Assembly (NCBI GenBank): GCA_937873655.1
Contig: CALMYQ010000101.1
Location: forward strand, 124,001 to 188,000
Source: an uncultured Lewinella sp.
GTDB taxonomy: Bacteria > Bacteroidota > Bacteroidia > Chitinophagales > Saprospiraceae
Direction: 5' to 3'
Length of the DNA: 64,000 nucleotides
This document shows, piece by piece, positions 6,899-15,368 of this stretch. The translations under genes and the position numbers were made by a program. The notes under the pieces are model-generated. The model did no database searches, was not told the origin of the DNA, and saw only the letters and a program-made list of their open reading frames with translations. Numbering within the stretch: position 1 is the stretch's first letter; the number at the start of each line of letters is the position of its first letter.

Positions 6899-9733
6899 CT
6901 ATTGCTTAACGAATCGCTGGATGTATTGGTCGCTGCCGTTCTCTACCCGTACGAGGTAGAGGCCCGGAACGAGGTTAAGGCCTTGCAGATCGAGCTGGAT
7001 CGTGCGGTCGCCTTCTACTTCCGTAATCGTATTGTACAGTGTTTTGCCGTTGAGGTCGACGATGCTCACCTGCGCTTTGCCCAGAATCCGCTCCGGAACG
7101 CTTACGAACAACTCGTGCTGCGCCGGGTTGGGATACAGGTTCAGGTTCTGCGGAGCAATGTCGAAGAAAGCCGCTTCCTCATCGTTACCGCCGCGCGACT
7201 GGTTGATCTGTCCGGAAAGGTTAACCTCATTGAAATGAGCCGTCACCGTATTCGTGGAAACATTGCTTTCGGTAGCCAGACCGACGTAACCGCAGGAGTT
7301 CATCAGGATGACGGACTGGAACAATTTGATCCAGGATACGCCGTTGGTGGAGACATAGCCGTAGAAGAAATTACCCGACCGCTCAATTTTGATGTATTTA
7401 TAGCTCGGCAGCCACGGCCTGGTCAGGATGGACGTTAACCCGTTCTGGGCGCTTCTGACCTTCCAGTACACGAGGTTGCCCTGGCGGCGGAACATCCAGG
7501 CCATTTTCGAGCCCGGGCTCAGGTTTTCCCGGATCATGAGGCCTGCCGATGCGTTATAATTGACGACTTCAACGGTGGCTGAAATGGCGGTATTGCCGCA
7601 GAACTCCTGGAAGGAGAAGGTCACGTTATCCGCCAGCGCACCCGGGCTGACGCAGTTGGTGGTTTGGGTCCATTCGCCGTCGTCAAAGGTCGTGGTGCCG
7701 TCGCAACCGACAGCGTAAGGGTTCCAGCCGGCAGGTAAAGCCGGTTGGCAGTCCGTGGCGTGGTAACCCAGTCCCCAGGCGGTATTGATGGCAAAGCTGG
7801 TCCATTCAGCGGCCGGAGTGAAAGCATCCGATCCGTCGTTATCGCCTTTTTGTACGGAGTAATTTCGGCGAAGCGTAACGTCCGGTCCGAAGTTATCGCT
7901 GTTGCCGATCTGGCCGATCACGTCCAGAACGCCTTCGGCATTGCTGAGCTCAATGGCATCATTGCCGTTGAACCAACCGCCGCCGGCAAGCTGGTCGGCA
8001 TGAGAGGTGAAGTCGGCAGTGGAGCCGGTGTTGCAAACCACATAGGTTCCGCCGCTGGGGATCACCCCCGTAAGGTTGATCGTCAGGCCGGCAGATGCGC
8101 TGCCGTTGAAGTACATTTTGATCTGGTATTCGCCCGAAGCGAGGTCGATGTCGCTGCCGGTCGGGTTATAGATCTCCACACACTTGTTGTTGCCGCTGCC
8201 TTCGATGTATTCCGAGAAGAAAAGCGCGCCGCAATCCGGGATAACGGAACAGGGAGAGGGCGCAGTGCCCAGATCGAGTTCCGACAGGGTGCAGGCGCCT
8301 TCGTCGGAGAAGCTGGCCGTCAGTTGGATCGGCGTGCCGTCGGCGGCCATTGTTACGCCGGTAAAGGTATAAGATGTCGGCGAGTCAATGTTGCTGACCA
8401 AAACGCTGCCGGAACCGTCGCCCGTCAGTTCGAGGGAGCCGCCTTCCGGTGCATTGGCAAAGGTGACCGTCACATCGGCAGTGAACGAGTCATCGCCGGT
8501 GCCGATGCTGCCCTGGCCGTCGCATTCGCTGACATTCGACAGCGTAATGGAGACGATCTCGCAGGATACTTCGATGCAATCGCTGGTATGAGCGCCAAGG
8601 CCGGATACGTCGTTGGTCGGGTATCCGTCCCATTCGGAAGTCAGGGTGGCGAAACCGGTCGGCCCGGTGCCTGAAGGATTGATGGTTACCCCGCCGGTTA
8701 CGGAAGATTTCCGCCGCAGGGTGCGATCCATGGTAGAAAGGCCGCCGTCAGACCAGGCTGAACCCGGGTCATCGCCGAGAACACCGAAGATGTCCACGAT
8801 CGTGTTGTCGGAAACCCTGACCAGGGCATAGGCATCGTCCCCGTTGTGGTTGACCGCGCTGATGACGTAACCGCCTGAATAGCCGACCGCCTGCGAGTTC
8901 TTGAACACCACTGCCCCGCCGCTGGGCAACATGCCGGCGGCGGAAAGGCTCGAGCTCGTGCTTGCTGCCGCAGCCCCGTTGGTGTGCAGATCCAGCGTGT
9001 AGTTGGACAGGTCAATCGGGCTGGAAGTGGGATTATAAATCTCTATATATTTTTCGAAGCTGGTACCTTCAACATACTGGGAAATGAACAGCTCGTTGCA
9101 ACCGGTCGGGGTTGGTGGTTCGCTGATGCAATCGCTGGTATGCGATCCCAGGCCGGAAACATCATTCTGATTAAACAGATCCCATTCGGTGGTCAGGGTG
9201 GTGAAGGCAGCGACGCCGGTGCCAGAAGGGTTTACGGTTACGCCTTTGCCAACGGATTCCTTCCTGCGGAGCGTCTTGTCGGCTGTGTTGTACCCGCCTG
9301 CGCCCGTCCAGGCACTGCCCGGGTTATCGCCGATGCGGCCGAAGATGTCTACGGAAGCTTCGGTAGAAAGCTTGTACAACTCGAAGGCATCGTTACCGTT
9401 GTGGTTGATCACCGCGGAGTTGACAAAACCGCCTGTGTACAGGGTGGCCGAATTGTTGCGGAACACCACTACTTCGCCGCTGGCCAGCGTGCCGGCAACA
9501 CCCAGATTGACGGATTGGGACGGAGTTGACGCACCGTTGGAATAGAGCCGCAGTACGTAATCCGACAGATCGATCGGATCCGCAGTAGGGTTGTAAATCT
9601 CGATGTATTTCTCAGAACCGCTTCCTTCAACGTACTCGGAAAAGAACAGGTCGCTGCAGGAAAAGGGCTGGGCCTTCAACAGCGCAGCAGAGCCCAAGGT
9701 AAACAACAATAGGATGGGTAAAAACCGATTCAT
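6899..9733 (-). CDS. Secreted multi-domain protein with three lamin-tail domains and a T9SS type A signal
   Basis: A 944-residue secreted protein. Signal peptide (residues 1-21), then two tandem lamin-tail (LTD) domains (about 24-175 and 210-385), a beta-sandwich region (about 390-495), a third LTD (about 500-665), a concanavalin-like domain similar to DUF1349 (about 685-840, with SAGLMIRENL and YGYVSTNGVSW), and a T9SS type A sorting domain (about 865-944, NLNLYPNPA ending in YIQRFVKQ). Each LTD begins with SEYVEGSG, SQYVEGTS or SEYIEGSG followed by IEIYNPT. LTDs are often found on exported nucleases and surface proteins; no nuclease motif is visible here, so an adhesive or matrix role is inferred. 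T9SS should place it on the cell surface or outside the cell. The first two LTD blocks look like a recent duplication. No partner gene is adjacent. Confidence 0.92.
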   Translation of the reverse strand: MNRFLPILLLFTLGSAALLKAQPFSCSDLFFSEYVEGSGSEKYIEIYNPTADPIDLSDYVLRLYSNGASTPSQSVNLGVAGTLASGEVVVFRNNSATLYTGGFVNSAVINHNGNDAFELYKLSTEASVDIFGRIGDNPGSAWTGAGGYNTADKTLRRKESVGKGVTVNPSGTGVAAFTTLTTEWDLFNQNDVSGLGSHTSDCISEPPTPTGCNELFISQYVEGTSFEKYIEIYNPTSSPIDLSNYTLDLHTNGAAAASTSSSLSAAGMLPSGGAVVFKNSQAVGYSGGYVISAVNHNGDDAYALVRVSDNTIVDIFGVLGDDPGSAWSDGGLSTMDRTLRRKSSVTGGVTINPSGTGPTGFATLTSEWDGYPTNDVSGLGAHTSDCIEVSCEIVSITLSNVSECDGQGSIGTGDDSFTADVTVTFANAPEGGSLELTGDGSGSVLVSNIDSPTSYTFTGVTMAADGTPIQLTASFSDEGACTLSELDLGTAPSPCSVIPDCGALFFSEYIEGSGNNKCVEIYNPTGSDIDLASGEYQIKMYFNGSASAGLTINLTGVIPSGGTYVVCNTGSTADFTSHADQLAGGGWFNGNDAIELSNAEGVLDVIGQIGNSDNFGPDVTLRRNYSVQKGDNDGSDAFTPAAEWTSFAINTAWGLGYHATDCQPALPAGWNPYAVGCDGTTTFDDGEWTQTTNCVSPGALADNVTFSFQEFCGNTAISATVEVVNYNASAGLMIRENLSPGSKMAWMFRRQGNLVYWKVRSAQNGLTSILTRPWLPSYKYIKIERSGNFFYGYVSTNGVSWIKLFQSVILMNSCGYVGLATESNVSTNTVTAHFNEVNLSGQINQSRGGNDEEAAFFDIAPQNLNLYPNPAQHELFVSVPERILGKAQVSIVDLNGKTLYNTITEVEGDRTIQLDLQGLNLVPGLYLVRVENGSDQYIQRFVKQ

Positions 9734-9950
9734 AAGTTAGTGTTTATAGTTTAACATGATTAGCGCCAATACGGGATAAGCGTGTATTGGGAAACCCTAG
9801 ATTTCCAAAACAGGTGTGGATGTAGAAAAGCCTTTAACCGATTGGGAAAGTATGCGACCGTAAATATAAGGTCTTTCCATAAATTATAGCGGTCATGCCT
9901 TGAAAAATTAAAAAAATTAATATTCATTTTAATTTAAGGCGTGATTCTTT

Positions 9951-9982
9951 TTGATTTCTTTACAGAACAAGGTCTATTTTTA
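9951..9982 (+). promoter_or_regulatory. Promoter candidate for the HupE-like gene
   Basis: TTG (9951-9953, within TTTTTG), a 21-base spacer and TATTTTTA (9975-9982, 7 of 8 of TAnnTTTG). The predicted start of transcription near 9988 lies downstream of the ATG at 9941 and upstream of the ATG at 10007, which supports the latter. Confidence 0.55.
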
Positions 9983-10006
9983 CCCTTCATTAATATCCGA
10001 AACAGC

Positions 10007-10606
10007 ATGTTCGGCATTTACCTCGAACTGGGATTCAAGCATATCTCCGACCTGAAGGGATACGACCACATCTTGTTTATTGTTGCACTTTGCGCCATTT
10101 ATCGGCCTGCGGAATGGAAAAAGGTAGCCCTGCTGGCCACCGCCTTCACAGTCGGCCATTCGATCACCCTGGCGCTGGCCGCCCTGGATGTCGTCCGTTT
10201 TCCGGCGAAATGGGTGGAGTTCCTGATCCCTGTCACCATCTGCCTGACGGCAGTGTACAACGTGACGATCGGCAGGCAGTTGCCGGAAGAAAAAGGAAGC
10301 GGGCTTCGTTCAAAGTGGATGTTGTACCTGCTGCCGTTGATCTTCGGGTTGATCCACGGGATGGGATTTTCCAATTTTCTGCGTTCGGCCTTGCTTCCGG
10401 GTGAGGAGCACGACCTGGTGTATCAGCTGCTGGCCTTCAATATAGGCGTAGAGCTCGGGCAGCTCTGCATTGTCGGCGTCATCATGGCGTTGACGGGTAT
10501 TGCCCTTAGCCTGATGCGGACGAAGCAACCGGACTGGAAGCTGTTTATCTCCGGGATGGCTTTCGGCCCGGCGCTGATCATGGCGCTGGAGCGTTGGCCT
10601 GGATGA
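10007..10606 (+). CDS. HupE/UreJ-family membrane protein
   Basis: A 199-residue protein with about six membrane segments. The first helix region carries the family signature as HISDLKGYDHILF, in which the conserved Asp-His pair is thought to bind metal; a second conserved stretch is LIFGLIHGMGFSNFL. HupE and UreJ proteins are nickel permeases or accessory proteins of hydrogenase and urease clusters, but no such cluster is in this window, so the substrate is uncertain. Bacteroidota carry many stand-alone members of this family. The start at 10007 is favoured over 9941 because a promoter lies between them and the family begins close to this Met. It is convergent with the M16 peptidase gene; repeats fill the space between. 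Confidence 0.85.
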   Translation: MFGIYLELGFKHISDLKGYDHILFIVALCAIYRPAEWKKVALLATAFTVGHSITLALAALDVVRFPAKWVEFLIPVTICLTAVYNVTIGRQLPEEKGSGLRSKWMLYLLPLIFGLIHGMGFSNFLRSALLPGEEHDLVYQLLAFNIGVELGQLCIVGVIMALTGIALSLMRTKQPDWKLFISGMAFGPALIMALERWPG

Positions 10607-10610
10607 GTGT

Positions 10611-10723
10611 CAGTTGGCAGTCTTGCAGTCTTCAGTTGGCAGCCGATCATAACAGACTGCCAACTGAAGACTGTAAAACTGAAGACTGTAAAACTACAGA
10701 CTGCCAACTGAAGACTGTAAAAC
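10611..10723. repeat. REP-like inverted and direct repeat cluster, copy 2
   Basis: The decamer CAGTTGGCAG occurs at 10611-10620 and 10633-10642, and its complement CTGCCAACTG at 10657-10666 and 10701-10710. A perfect 17-bp inverted repeat joins 10626-10642 with 10657-10673 around a 14-base loop. A 28-bp direct repeat occupies 10652-10679 and 10696-10723, and a 15-bp unit starting GAAGACTGTAAA is in tandem at 10666-10695. The cluster fills nearly the whole 131-base gap between two convergent genes and is homologous to 6827-6890. Confidence 0.85.
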
Positions 10724-10737
10724 GGAAGGACTGGCCC

Positions 10738-13506
10738 TTATGGCTTCGCCTTACCCAATTTCGGGATCGGTTTGCCGTTGGCGTCGATCAGGATGATCTC
10801 CAATCCGAGTTTTTCGAGTTCCGGCATCACCTTTTCTTTGTCGCCGACGACCATGAAGGACAACTGGTCCGGGTGGACGAGTTTCTTGGCCATATTTTGC
10901 ACGTCGCCAAGCTTCAGTTCGCGCACTTTCTGGTCGTACGTCTGGTAATAATCCTCCGGCAGATCATACTGCACCATGTTCACCAGCGAGCCCAGCACAG
11001 CGTTGTTGGTTTCCCATTGCCCCGGAAGCTGAAGGACGGTGTTTTGGGTCGTTTTTTCAAATTCGGCTTCGGTTACCGGCTTGTTGCCGACAATCTGCTG
11101 GAATTCCTTGGTGAATTCATCAATGGATTCTTTCGTCTTGTCGGTTTGGACTTGCGCGTAGGCTATCAGCGGCCGCTGTCCCTTGGCATTCTGGATGAAG
11201 GAATAGGCGCCGTAGGCCCAGTGTTTGTCCTCGCGAAGGTTCATGTTGATCCTGGAAGTGAACTGACCGCCGAATACGTCGATCATGGCCTCGCGTGCGA
11301 TTTCCGGGATTTGGCCGTAAGGCTCAACCAGGTAAGCGCCGACAACTACCGATTGCGGTGACTCGGGGCGGTCCATCAGGAAAAGTTTCCCTTTGTTTTC
11401 GGCCTCGTCCACTTTGGCAATATTTTTGGCGGGCACCTTGCCTTTCTGCCATTTACCGAAGCGGGCTTCCAGTTTCGGCAGGAGCTCATCCATGGTCAGG
11501 TCGCCCACCACAGCCAGGGTGGCGTTATTGGGTTTGAGCCAGTCGTTGTAATATTTGACCAGGTCTTCGCGGGTCATCGCCTGTACGGTTTCTTCATAGC
11601 CCGATCCCGGGGTGCTGTAGGGGTGTCCTTCGCCGTAGAGGAACTGCGGGAGGGTCCTGAAAGCCATTTGCACCGGGCTGGATTTTTCGCGTTTGATCTG
11701 AGCCAGGGTTTCATTTTTGAGCCGGTCAAACTCCGACTGCGGGAAAGCCGGGTTGAGCGCCACATCGGCGTACAGATCCAGGCTTTTGTCCAGAGTGGGC
11801 TTAAGCGTGTTCAGGCTGATGAAGGAAGCGTCCCTGCCTGCGCTGGCTCCGATCCCGGCGCCGAGGATCTGCAATTCCTCGCTGATCTCCAGCCCTGTGC
11901 GGGATTTGGTGCCCTCGTCCAGCATGTTCATGGCCAGCGAGGCGGTGCCCGGTTTGGCGGACTGGTCGGCAGCGGTACCGGCGTCGAACACCATGTTCAT
12001 GACCACGGTCGGCACGCCCGGCCGGCGGGCGAGTACCACTTTCATGCCGTTTTTGAGAGTAGCGTGCTGGAGGTCCGGGAATTTGGATTCCACAGGTTCA
12101 CCCATTTCGGGCAGGCCTTTATCGCGATCCACATCGGATGCGGTCACGGAATAATCCGGGAAAGGCGTGCAGGTGATGGTGTGCTTGCCCTGGGAAAGCC
12201 ATTTGGCGGCCGCCTTGCGGATATCTTCCGGGGTGGCCTTGGAAATGGTATTCAGGATTTTCTTGTAATAATCGGGCGAGCCGCCGTACACCTCGTTTTG
12301 GGCCAGGATATCCGATTTGCCGCCGAAGCCGCCGATACGTTCAAGACCTTTGATGAAGTTGGCGAAGTACTGGGACTTGGCGCGGTACAATTCGTTGTCC
12401 GTGGGGCCGTCTTTCAGGAATTTTTGCAATTCTTCGATCAGCACGCTTTCCACTTTTCCGATGTCCTGCCCCGGTTTTACATTCGCCTGAACAATGAAGT
12501 TGCCGGCAATTTCCTTGATCGAAACATAGGCATTGGCCGAGCTGGCGATCTGATCTTCGTAGACCAGGCGCTTGTAGAGGCGGGAATTCTTGCCCACAGA
12601 AAGAATGTCGGAAGCCAGGTCGAGATAAACGGCTTCGGGGGTTCCCCATTCCGGGACGTTCCAGAACATGGCTACGCGGGCTTCCGGGACGCGGTCCTGG
12701 TATTCCTCGCGCGTGTCGGCTGTGCGGACCGGGATATTGACCTCAGGCCGGACGATGGTCGGTCCCGATGGAATGTCGCCGAAATACCTGACCACTTTTT
12801 TATAGATTTCCTCGGCCTTGACGTCGCCGGCAATGACCAGAACGGCGTTGGCCGCACCGTAATAGGATTTGAACCATTGGTGCACGTCCTCCAGGGACGC
12901 GGCATTGAGGTCTTCCATTTCACCGATCGTCGTCCAGGAATAAGGGTGTCCTTTGGGGAACATGGCCTTGGTCATCAGGTCGAATTGCTTGCTGTAAGGT
13001 TGGTTGTCCCCCTGGCGTTTCTCATTTTGGACAACGCCGCGCTGCTCGTCCAGTTTGGCCTGGTCGATTGCGCCGAGGAGGTGGCCCATCCGGTCGCTTT
13101 CCAGCCAGAGCACCTGATCGAGGGAAGCCAGCGGCACGTTCTGGAAGTAGTTGGTGCGGTCGGTATTGGTGGTGCCGTTCAGGTCGGTGCCGCCGATCCG
13201 TTCCAGCACCTGGAAGTAATCGTCGTTGAAGTGTTCGCTGCCGTTGAACATCAGGTGTTCGAACAGGTGGGCGAAACCGCTTTTGCCGGGTTTCTCATTT
13301 TTGGAGCCGACATGGTACCAGACGTTGACCGCTGCGATGGGGGCCTTGTGATCTTCATGGACCACCAGGGTGAGGCCGTTCGGCAGTATGAACTTCTGGA
13401 AAGGAATGTCAATGTCGTCCGGTTTAAAATACATTTCGGACTGAGAGAAGACGGGCGCCGCCAGCGCAGCGCATAAGAGCGTCAGAAGGGTGAAACGTTT
13501 CAACAT
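10738..13506 (-). CDS. M16 family zinc metallopeptidase (two-domain, secreted)
   Basis: A 922-residue protein with a signal peptide (cleavage near residue 21) and two M16 (pitrilysin/insulinase-like) halves. The first half has the inverted zinc motif HLFEH (80-84) and the downstream Glu in VVQNEKRQ, so it should be catalytic. The second half begins near residue 480, lacks HxxEH (GTASLAMNMLDEG at that place) and is probably the inactive partner that closes the chamber. The domain pairing and length match bacterial periplasmic M16 peptidases, which degrade peptides and unfolded proteins. The gene is single. A palindrome AACCTG-N7-CAGGTT lies at 13541-13559, just upstream of the start, and could be an operator. 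No T9SS tail is present, so it probably stays in the periplasm. Confidence 0.95.
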   Translation of the reverse strand: MLKRFTLLTLLCAALAAPVFSQSEMYFKPDDIDIPFQKFILPNGLTLVVHEDHKAPIAAVNVWYHVGSKNEKPGKSGFAHLFEHLMFNGSEHFNDDYFQVLERIGGTDLNGTTNTDRTNYFQNVPLASLDQVLWLESDRMGHLLGAIDQAKLDEQRGVVQNEKRQGDNQPYSKQFDLMTKAMFPKGHPYSWTTIGEMEDLNAASLEDVHQWFKSYYGAANAVLVIAGDVKAEEIYKKVVRYFGDIPSGPTIVRPEVNIPVRTADTREEYQDRVPEARVAMFWNVPEWGTPEAVYLDLASDILSVGKNSRLYKRLVYEDQIASSANAYVSIKEIAGNFIVQANVKPGQDIGKVESVLIEELQKFLKDGPTDNELYRAKSQYFANFIKGLERIGGFGGKSDILAQNEVYGGSPDYYKKILNTISKATPEDIRKAAAKWLSQGKHTITCTPFPDYSVTASDVDRDKGLPEMGEPVESKFPDLQHATLKNGMKVVLARRPGVPTVVMNMVFDAGTAADQSAKPGTASLAMNMLDEGTKSRTGLEISEELQILGAGIGASAGRDASFISLNTLKPTLDKSLDLYADVALNPAFPQSEFDRLKNETLAQIKREKSSPVQMAFRTLPQFLYGEGHPYSTPGSGYEETVQAMTREDLVKYYNDWLKPNNATLAVVGDLTMDELLPKLEARFGKWQKGKVPAKNIAKVDEAENKGKLFLMDRPESPQSVVVGAYLVEPYGQIPEIAREAMIDVFGGQFTSRINMNLREDKHWAYGAYSFIQNAKGQRPLIAYAQVQTDKTKESIDEFTKEFQQIVGNKPVTEAEFEKTTQNTVLQLPGQWETNNAVLGSLVNMVQYDLPEDYYQTYDQKVRELKLGDVQNMAKKLVHPDQLSFMVVGDKEKVMPELEKLGLEIILIDANGKPIPKLGKAKP

Positions 13507-13815
13507 AACCTGCTATTTGATGAATAAAAATATGATCTCCAACCTGTTGTTTTCAGGTTAGTCAAATTTATCCTCGACTGTATACGTTTGAAAATGCATG
13601 TACCTGTCAAGCTTGCTGCAACACAAATCGGTAAATTCAGGAAAGGGAATAACAGCACGTTCCGGCGTTGGTCCTTGATTGCAAACATAAAACGGGTACA
13701 AACCGACTAGTTATAAGGCTAAGCAAAAGTAGAGAAATCCGGATGGAACACCTAGCTGCGGGGCGGTTAATTTCTACAAAACCGGCAATTTAATAGACAA
13801 AACAGCGATTAAGGC

Positions 13816-13851
13816 AAAAAAAACTGTCGCCCCGAAAAATCAAGGCGACAG
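13816..13851 (-). terminator. Intrinsic terminator with no upstream gene
   Basis: An 8-bp perfect stem with a 12-base loop, followed on the minus strand by T8 (complement of 13816-13823). The nearest upstream minus-strand gene start is more than 4 kb away, across a plus-strand gene block, so it should end a local transcript. Confidence 0.8.
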
Positions 13852-13942
13852 AACAGGAGACACCTAATCTCCTTTAAACAATTGAACACCCAATTGACCT
13901 ATATCTTTTCTTCTTTCGAAGTTTATGCTCTCGCTTTCAACA
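13816..13942 (-). ncRNA. Candidate small RNA (about 125 nt)
   Basis: The minus strand shows a perfect -7 box TATCTTTG (complement of 13946-13953), a 20-base spacer and TCTG at the -33 position (complement of 13974-13977). About 90-100 bases after the predicted start lies an intrinsic terminator: perfect 8-bp arms at 13824-13831 and 13844-13851 (CTGTCGCC/GGCGACAG) followed by eight T. A second hairpin (AGGAGA/TCTCCT, 13855-13860 and 13868-13873) precedes it. There is no convincing reading frame. I do not recognise 6S, SRP, tmRNA or RNase P motifs. The call rests on these signals only. Confidence 0.45.
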
Positions 13943-13945
13943 CTA

Positions 13946-13977
13946 CAAAGATAAGGCGGTTCACCACCGCGTTCAGA
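13946..13977 (-). promoter_or_regulatory. Promoter candidate for the small RNA
   Basis: Read on the minus strand: TCTG (complement of 13974-13977), a 20-base spacer, then TATCTTTG (complement of 13946-13953), an exact match to the Bacteroidota -7 consensus at the expected spacing. Confidence 0.5.
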
Positions 13978-14123
13978 TGATAAAAATCAGCATATCCGGT
14001 GATATTTATCCTTTTTCATTTCTTCCCGGCTATGTTAATTCAAGTTTAATATTAAAATAATTGACGCGCGAATGAATAGTTTTTACTAAAATTGATTCTC
14101 TTTGTTCGCAAAAGCCAAATAGA

Positions 14124-14966
14124 ATGAAAAAGATCCTTTTCCCGACAGATTTTTCTGACGCCTCCAACAAAGCCTTTATCTATGCGCTTCAGTTGGCCGG
14201 CAAAACCGGGGCTTCCATTACCACCATCCACGTATTCAAAAAACCGGACATTTCGGCCGTTCACCTGCCCGTAAGCCTTCAGGATTTCTACGACTCTGTG
14301 GATCTGTACGAGTTTGAAAGCTATAAGGATGCTATCCCCCCCCTGGTCGACATGGCCAACGCATACGGTTTCGGACATGTGGAACTGAACCACGTGCTGA
14401 AGGAAGGTGAGACCGTTGAAACGATCCTGAAAATAGCCGGGCAGGAGAAAGCTGACCTGATCGTGATGGGCACTACCGGCGCCCGGGGGCTCAAGGAGAT
14501 CTTCCTGGGCAGCGTTACCGGAGAGATCCTGGAAAATGCCTGCTGCCCGGTCCTGGCTGTGCCGGAGAAAAGCGATTTTGACGGGGTGATCGACAACATC
14601 GGATTCGCCACCAGCTACCACGAGGAGGAGCTGAAGGCCCTCGAAACGCTCTCCGCCCTTTTTGACGTGTTCAATCCCGAAATCCACTGCATCAACGTCG
14701 ACCTGTCGCATACCGAAGAAATAACCCATCAGATGGATAAATTTGCCGTGCACCTCAAGCAACACGGTAAAAACGTGTCGACCCACGTATTGGAAGGTAC
14801 GGATTTTCAGGAGGCCGTAACCGACTTTCTGGAGCAGAAACATATCGACCTGTTTGCCATGGTTACCCATAAGCGGAGTTTTATCCAGGAACTTTTCCAT
14901 TACAGCAAAACCAAAATGTTGTCCTACCACGCCAGTACCCCTGTCCTGGCCTTGCACGTTTCCTGA
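14124..14966 (+). CDS. Universal stress protein, tandem UspA domains
   Basis: A 280-residue cytoplasmic protein of two UspA folds. The first (residues 1-147) begins MKKILFPTDFSD and ends with the ATP-binding signature MGTTGARG then GSVTGEILENACCPVLAVP. The second (about 155-280) is degenerate: it keeps the fold (IGFATSYHEEELKALETL, VLEGTDFQEAVTDFLEQ) but its loop reads MVTHKRSFIQELFHYSKTKM, without the GxxGxxG pattern. Such double-Usp proteins are common in Bacteroidota and respond to starvation, redox or membrane stress. The gene is divergent from the small-RNA candidate and precedes the ABC/bshB1 group by 52 bases, so it could be the first gene of that operon, though a promoter may lie in the gap. 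Confidence 0.93.
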   Translation: MKKILFPTDFSDASNKAFIYALQLAGKTGASITTIHVFKKPDISAVHLPVSLQDFYDSVDLYEFESYKDAIPPLVDMANAYGFGHVELNHVLKEGETVETILKIAGQEKADLIVMGTTGARGLKEIFLGSVTGEILENACCPVLAVPEKSDFDGVIDNIGFATSYHEEELKALETLSALFDVFNPEIHCINVDLSHTEEITHQMDKFAVHLKQHGKNVSTHVLEGTDFQEAVTDFLEQKHIDLFAMVTHKRSFIQELFHYSKTKMLSYHASTPVLALHVS

Positions 14967-15018
14967 AAGGCCTTTTGGAATAATTCCGTAACTTTACAGG
15001 GAACAAGCTGATCGAAAA

Positions 15019-15363
15019 ATGAAACGATTGCTCCTGGTGGCGTTCCTCTTCTCTTGCGCCGTTCCGGCATTTGCCCAGGACGGCCGCTGGTACCGCTTAT
15101 CCGGAAAATCAGTCATGGAGATCAAGACCGCCCGGCCGGAAAAGGTTGCGCATTTCCAGCTTCTCCAGCGTCAACCGGCCGGCAAAAATCGGAGCGCCTC
15201 CCCTACCCTTTTTCGCAAGGCCAACCTGCCGGCCGCCTGGAAATACGAAGACCTTGCCTTCTTTTGCAAGATCGAGGTCCGCTTGGAGGAATTTGCCGAT
15301 TTTCCCATCAAATTCAGGATCGGCGAAGTACAGGAAGTTGAAAAACTGGAAGGAAAATATTAA
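15019..15363 (+). CDS. Small secreted protein of unknown function
   Basis: A 114-residue protein with a signal peptide (MKRLLLVAFLFSCAVPAFAQ, cleavage after residue 20). The mature part is about 94 residues, basic, and contains KYEDLAFFCKIEVRLEEF and FRIGEVQEVEKLEGKY. It resembles other short Bacteroidota periplasmic proteins, but no family is recognised. Its stop lies 5 bases before the ATP-binding protein gene, so the two are very likely cotranscribed. A weak -7-like TAACTTTA is at about 14990. Its position suggests a link with the transporter downstream, which is inference only. Confidence 0.75.
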   Translation: MKRLLLVAFLFSCAVPAFAQDGRWYRLSGKSVMEIKTARPEKVAHFQLLQRQPAGKNRSASPTLFRKANLPAAWKYEDLAFFCKIEVRLEEFADFPIKFRIGEVQEVEKLEGKY

Positions 15364-15368
15364 GTAAA

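Larger units (their letters stand above)
13507..14123. other. Intergenic region with a candidate small RNA and a small palindrome
   Basis: This 617-base stretch between the divergent M16 and universal-stress genes has no credible protein gene. It holds the palindrome AACCTGttgttttCAGGTT at 13541-13559 near the M16 start, a candidate minus-strand RNA at about 13816-13942 with its own promoter and terminator, and an AT-rich leader for the stress gene from about 14040. No clean TAnnTTTG was found for the stress gene. Confidence 0.7.

Noticed and set aside
11623-13476. A 617-codon open frame on the plus strand opposite the M16 peptidase
   Set aside because: It has no recognisable domain, mirrors the codon bias of a convincing M16 gene with intact HxxEH, and is best explained as an antisense shadow.
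14052-14957. A 301-codon minus-strand frame opposite the universal stress protein
   Set aside because: The plus-strand protein has clear UspA motifs; the antisense frame has none. The minus-strand small-RNA signals lie downstream of it and do not need it.
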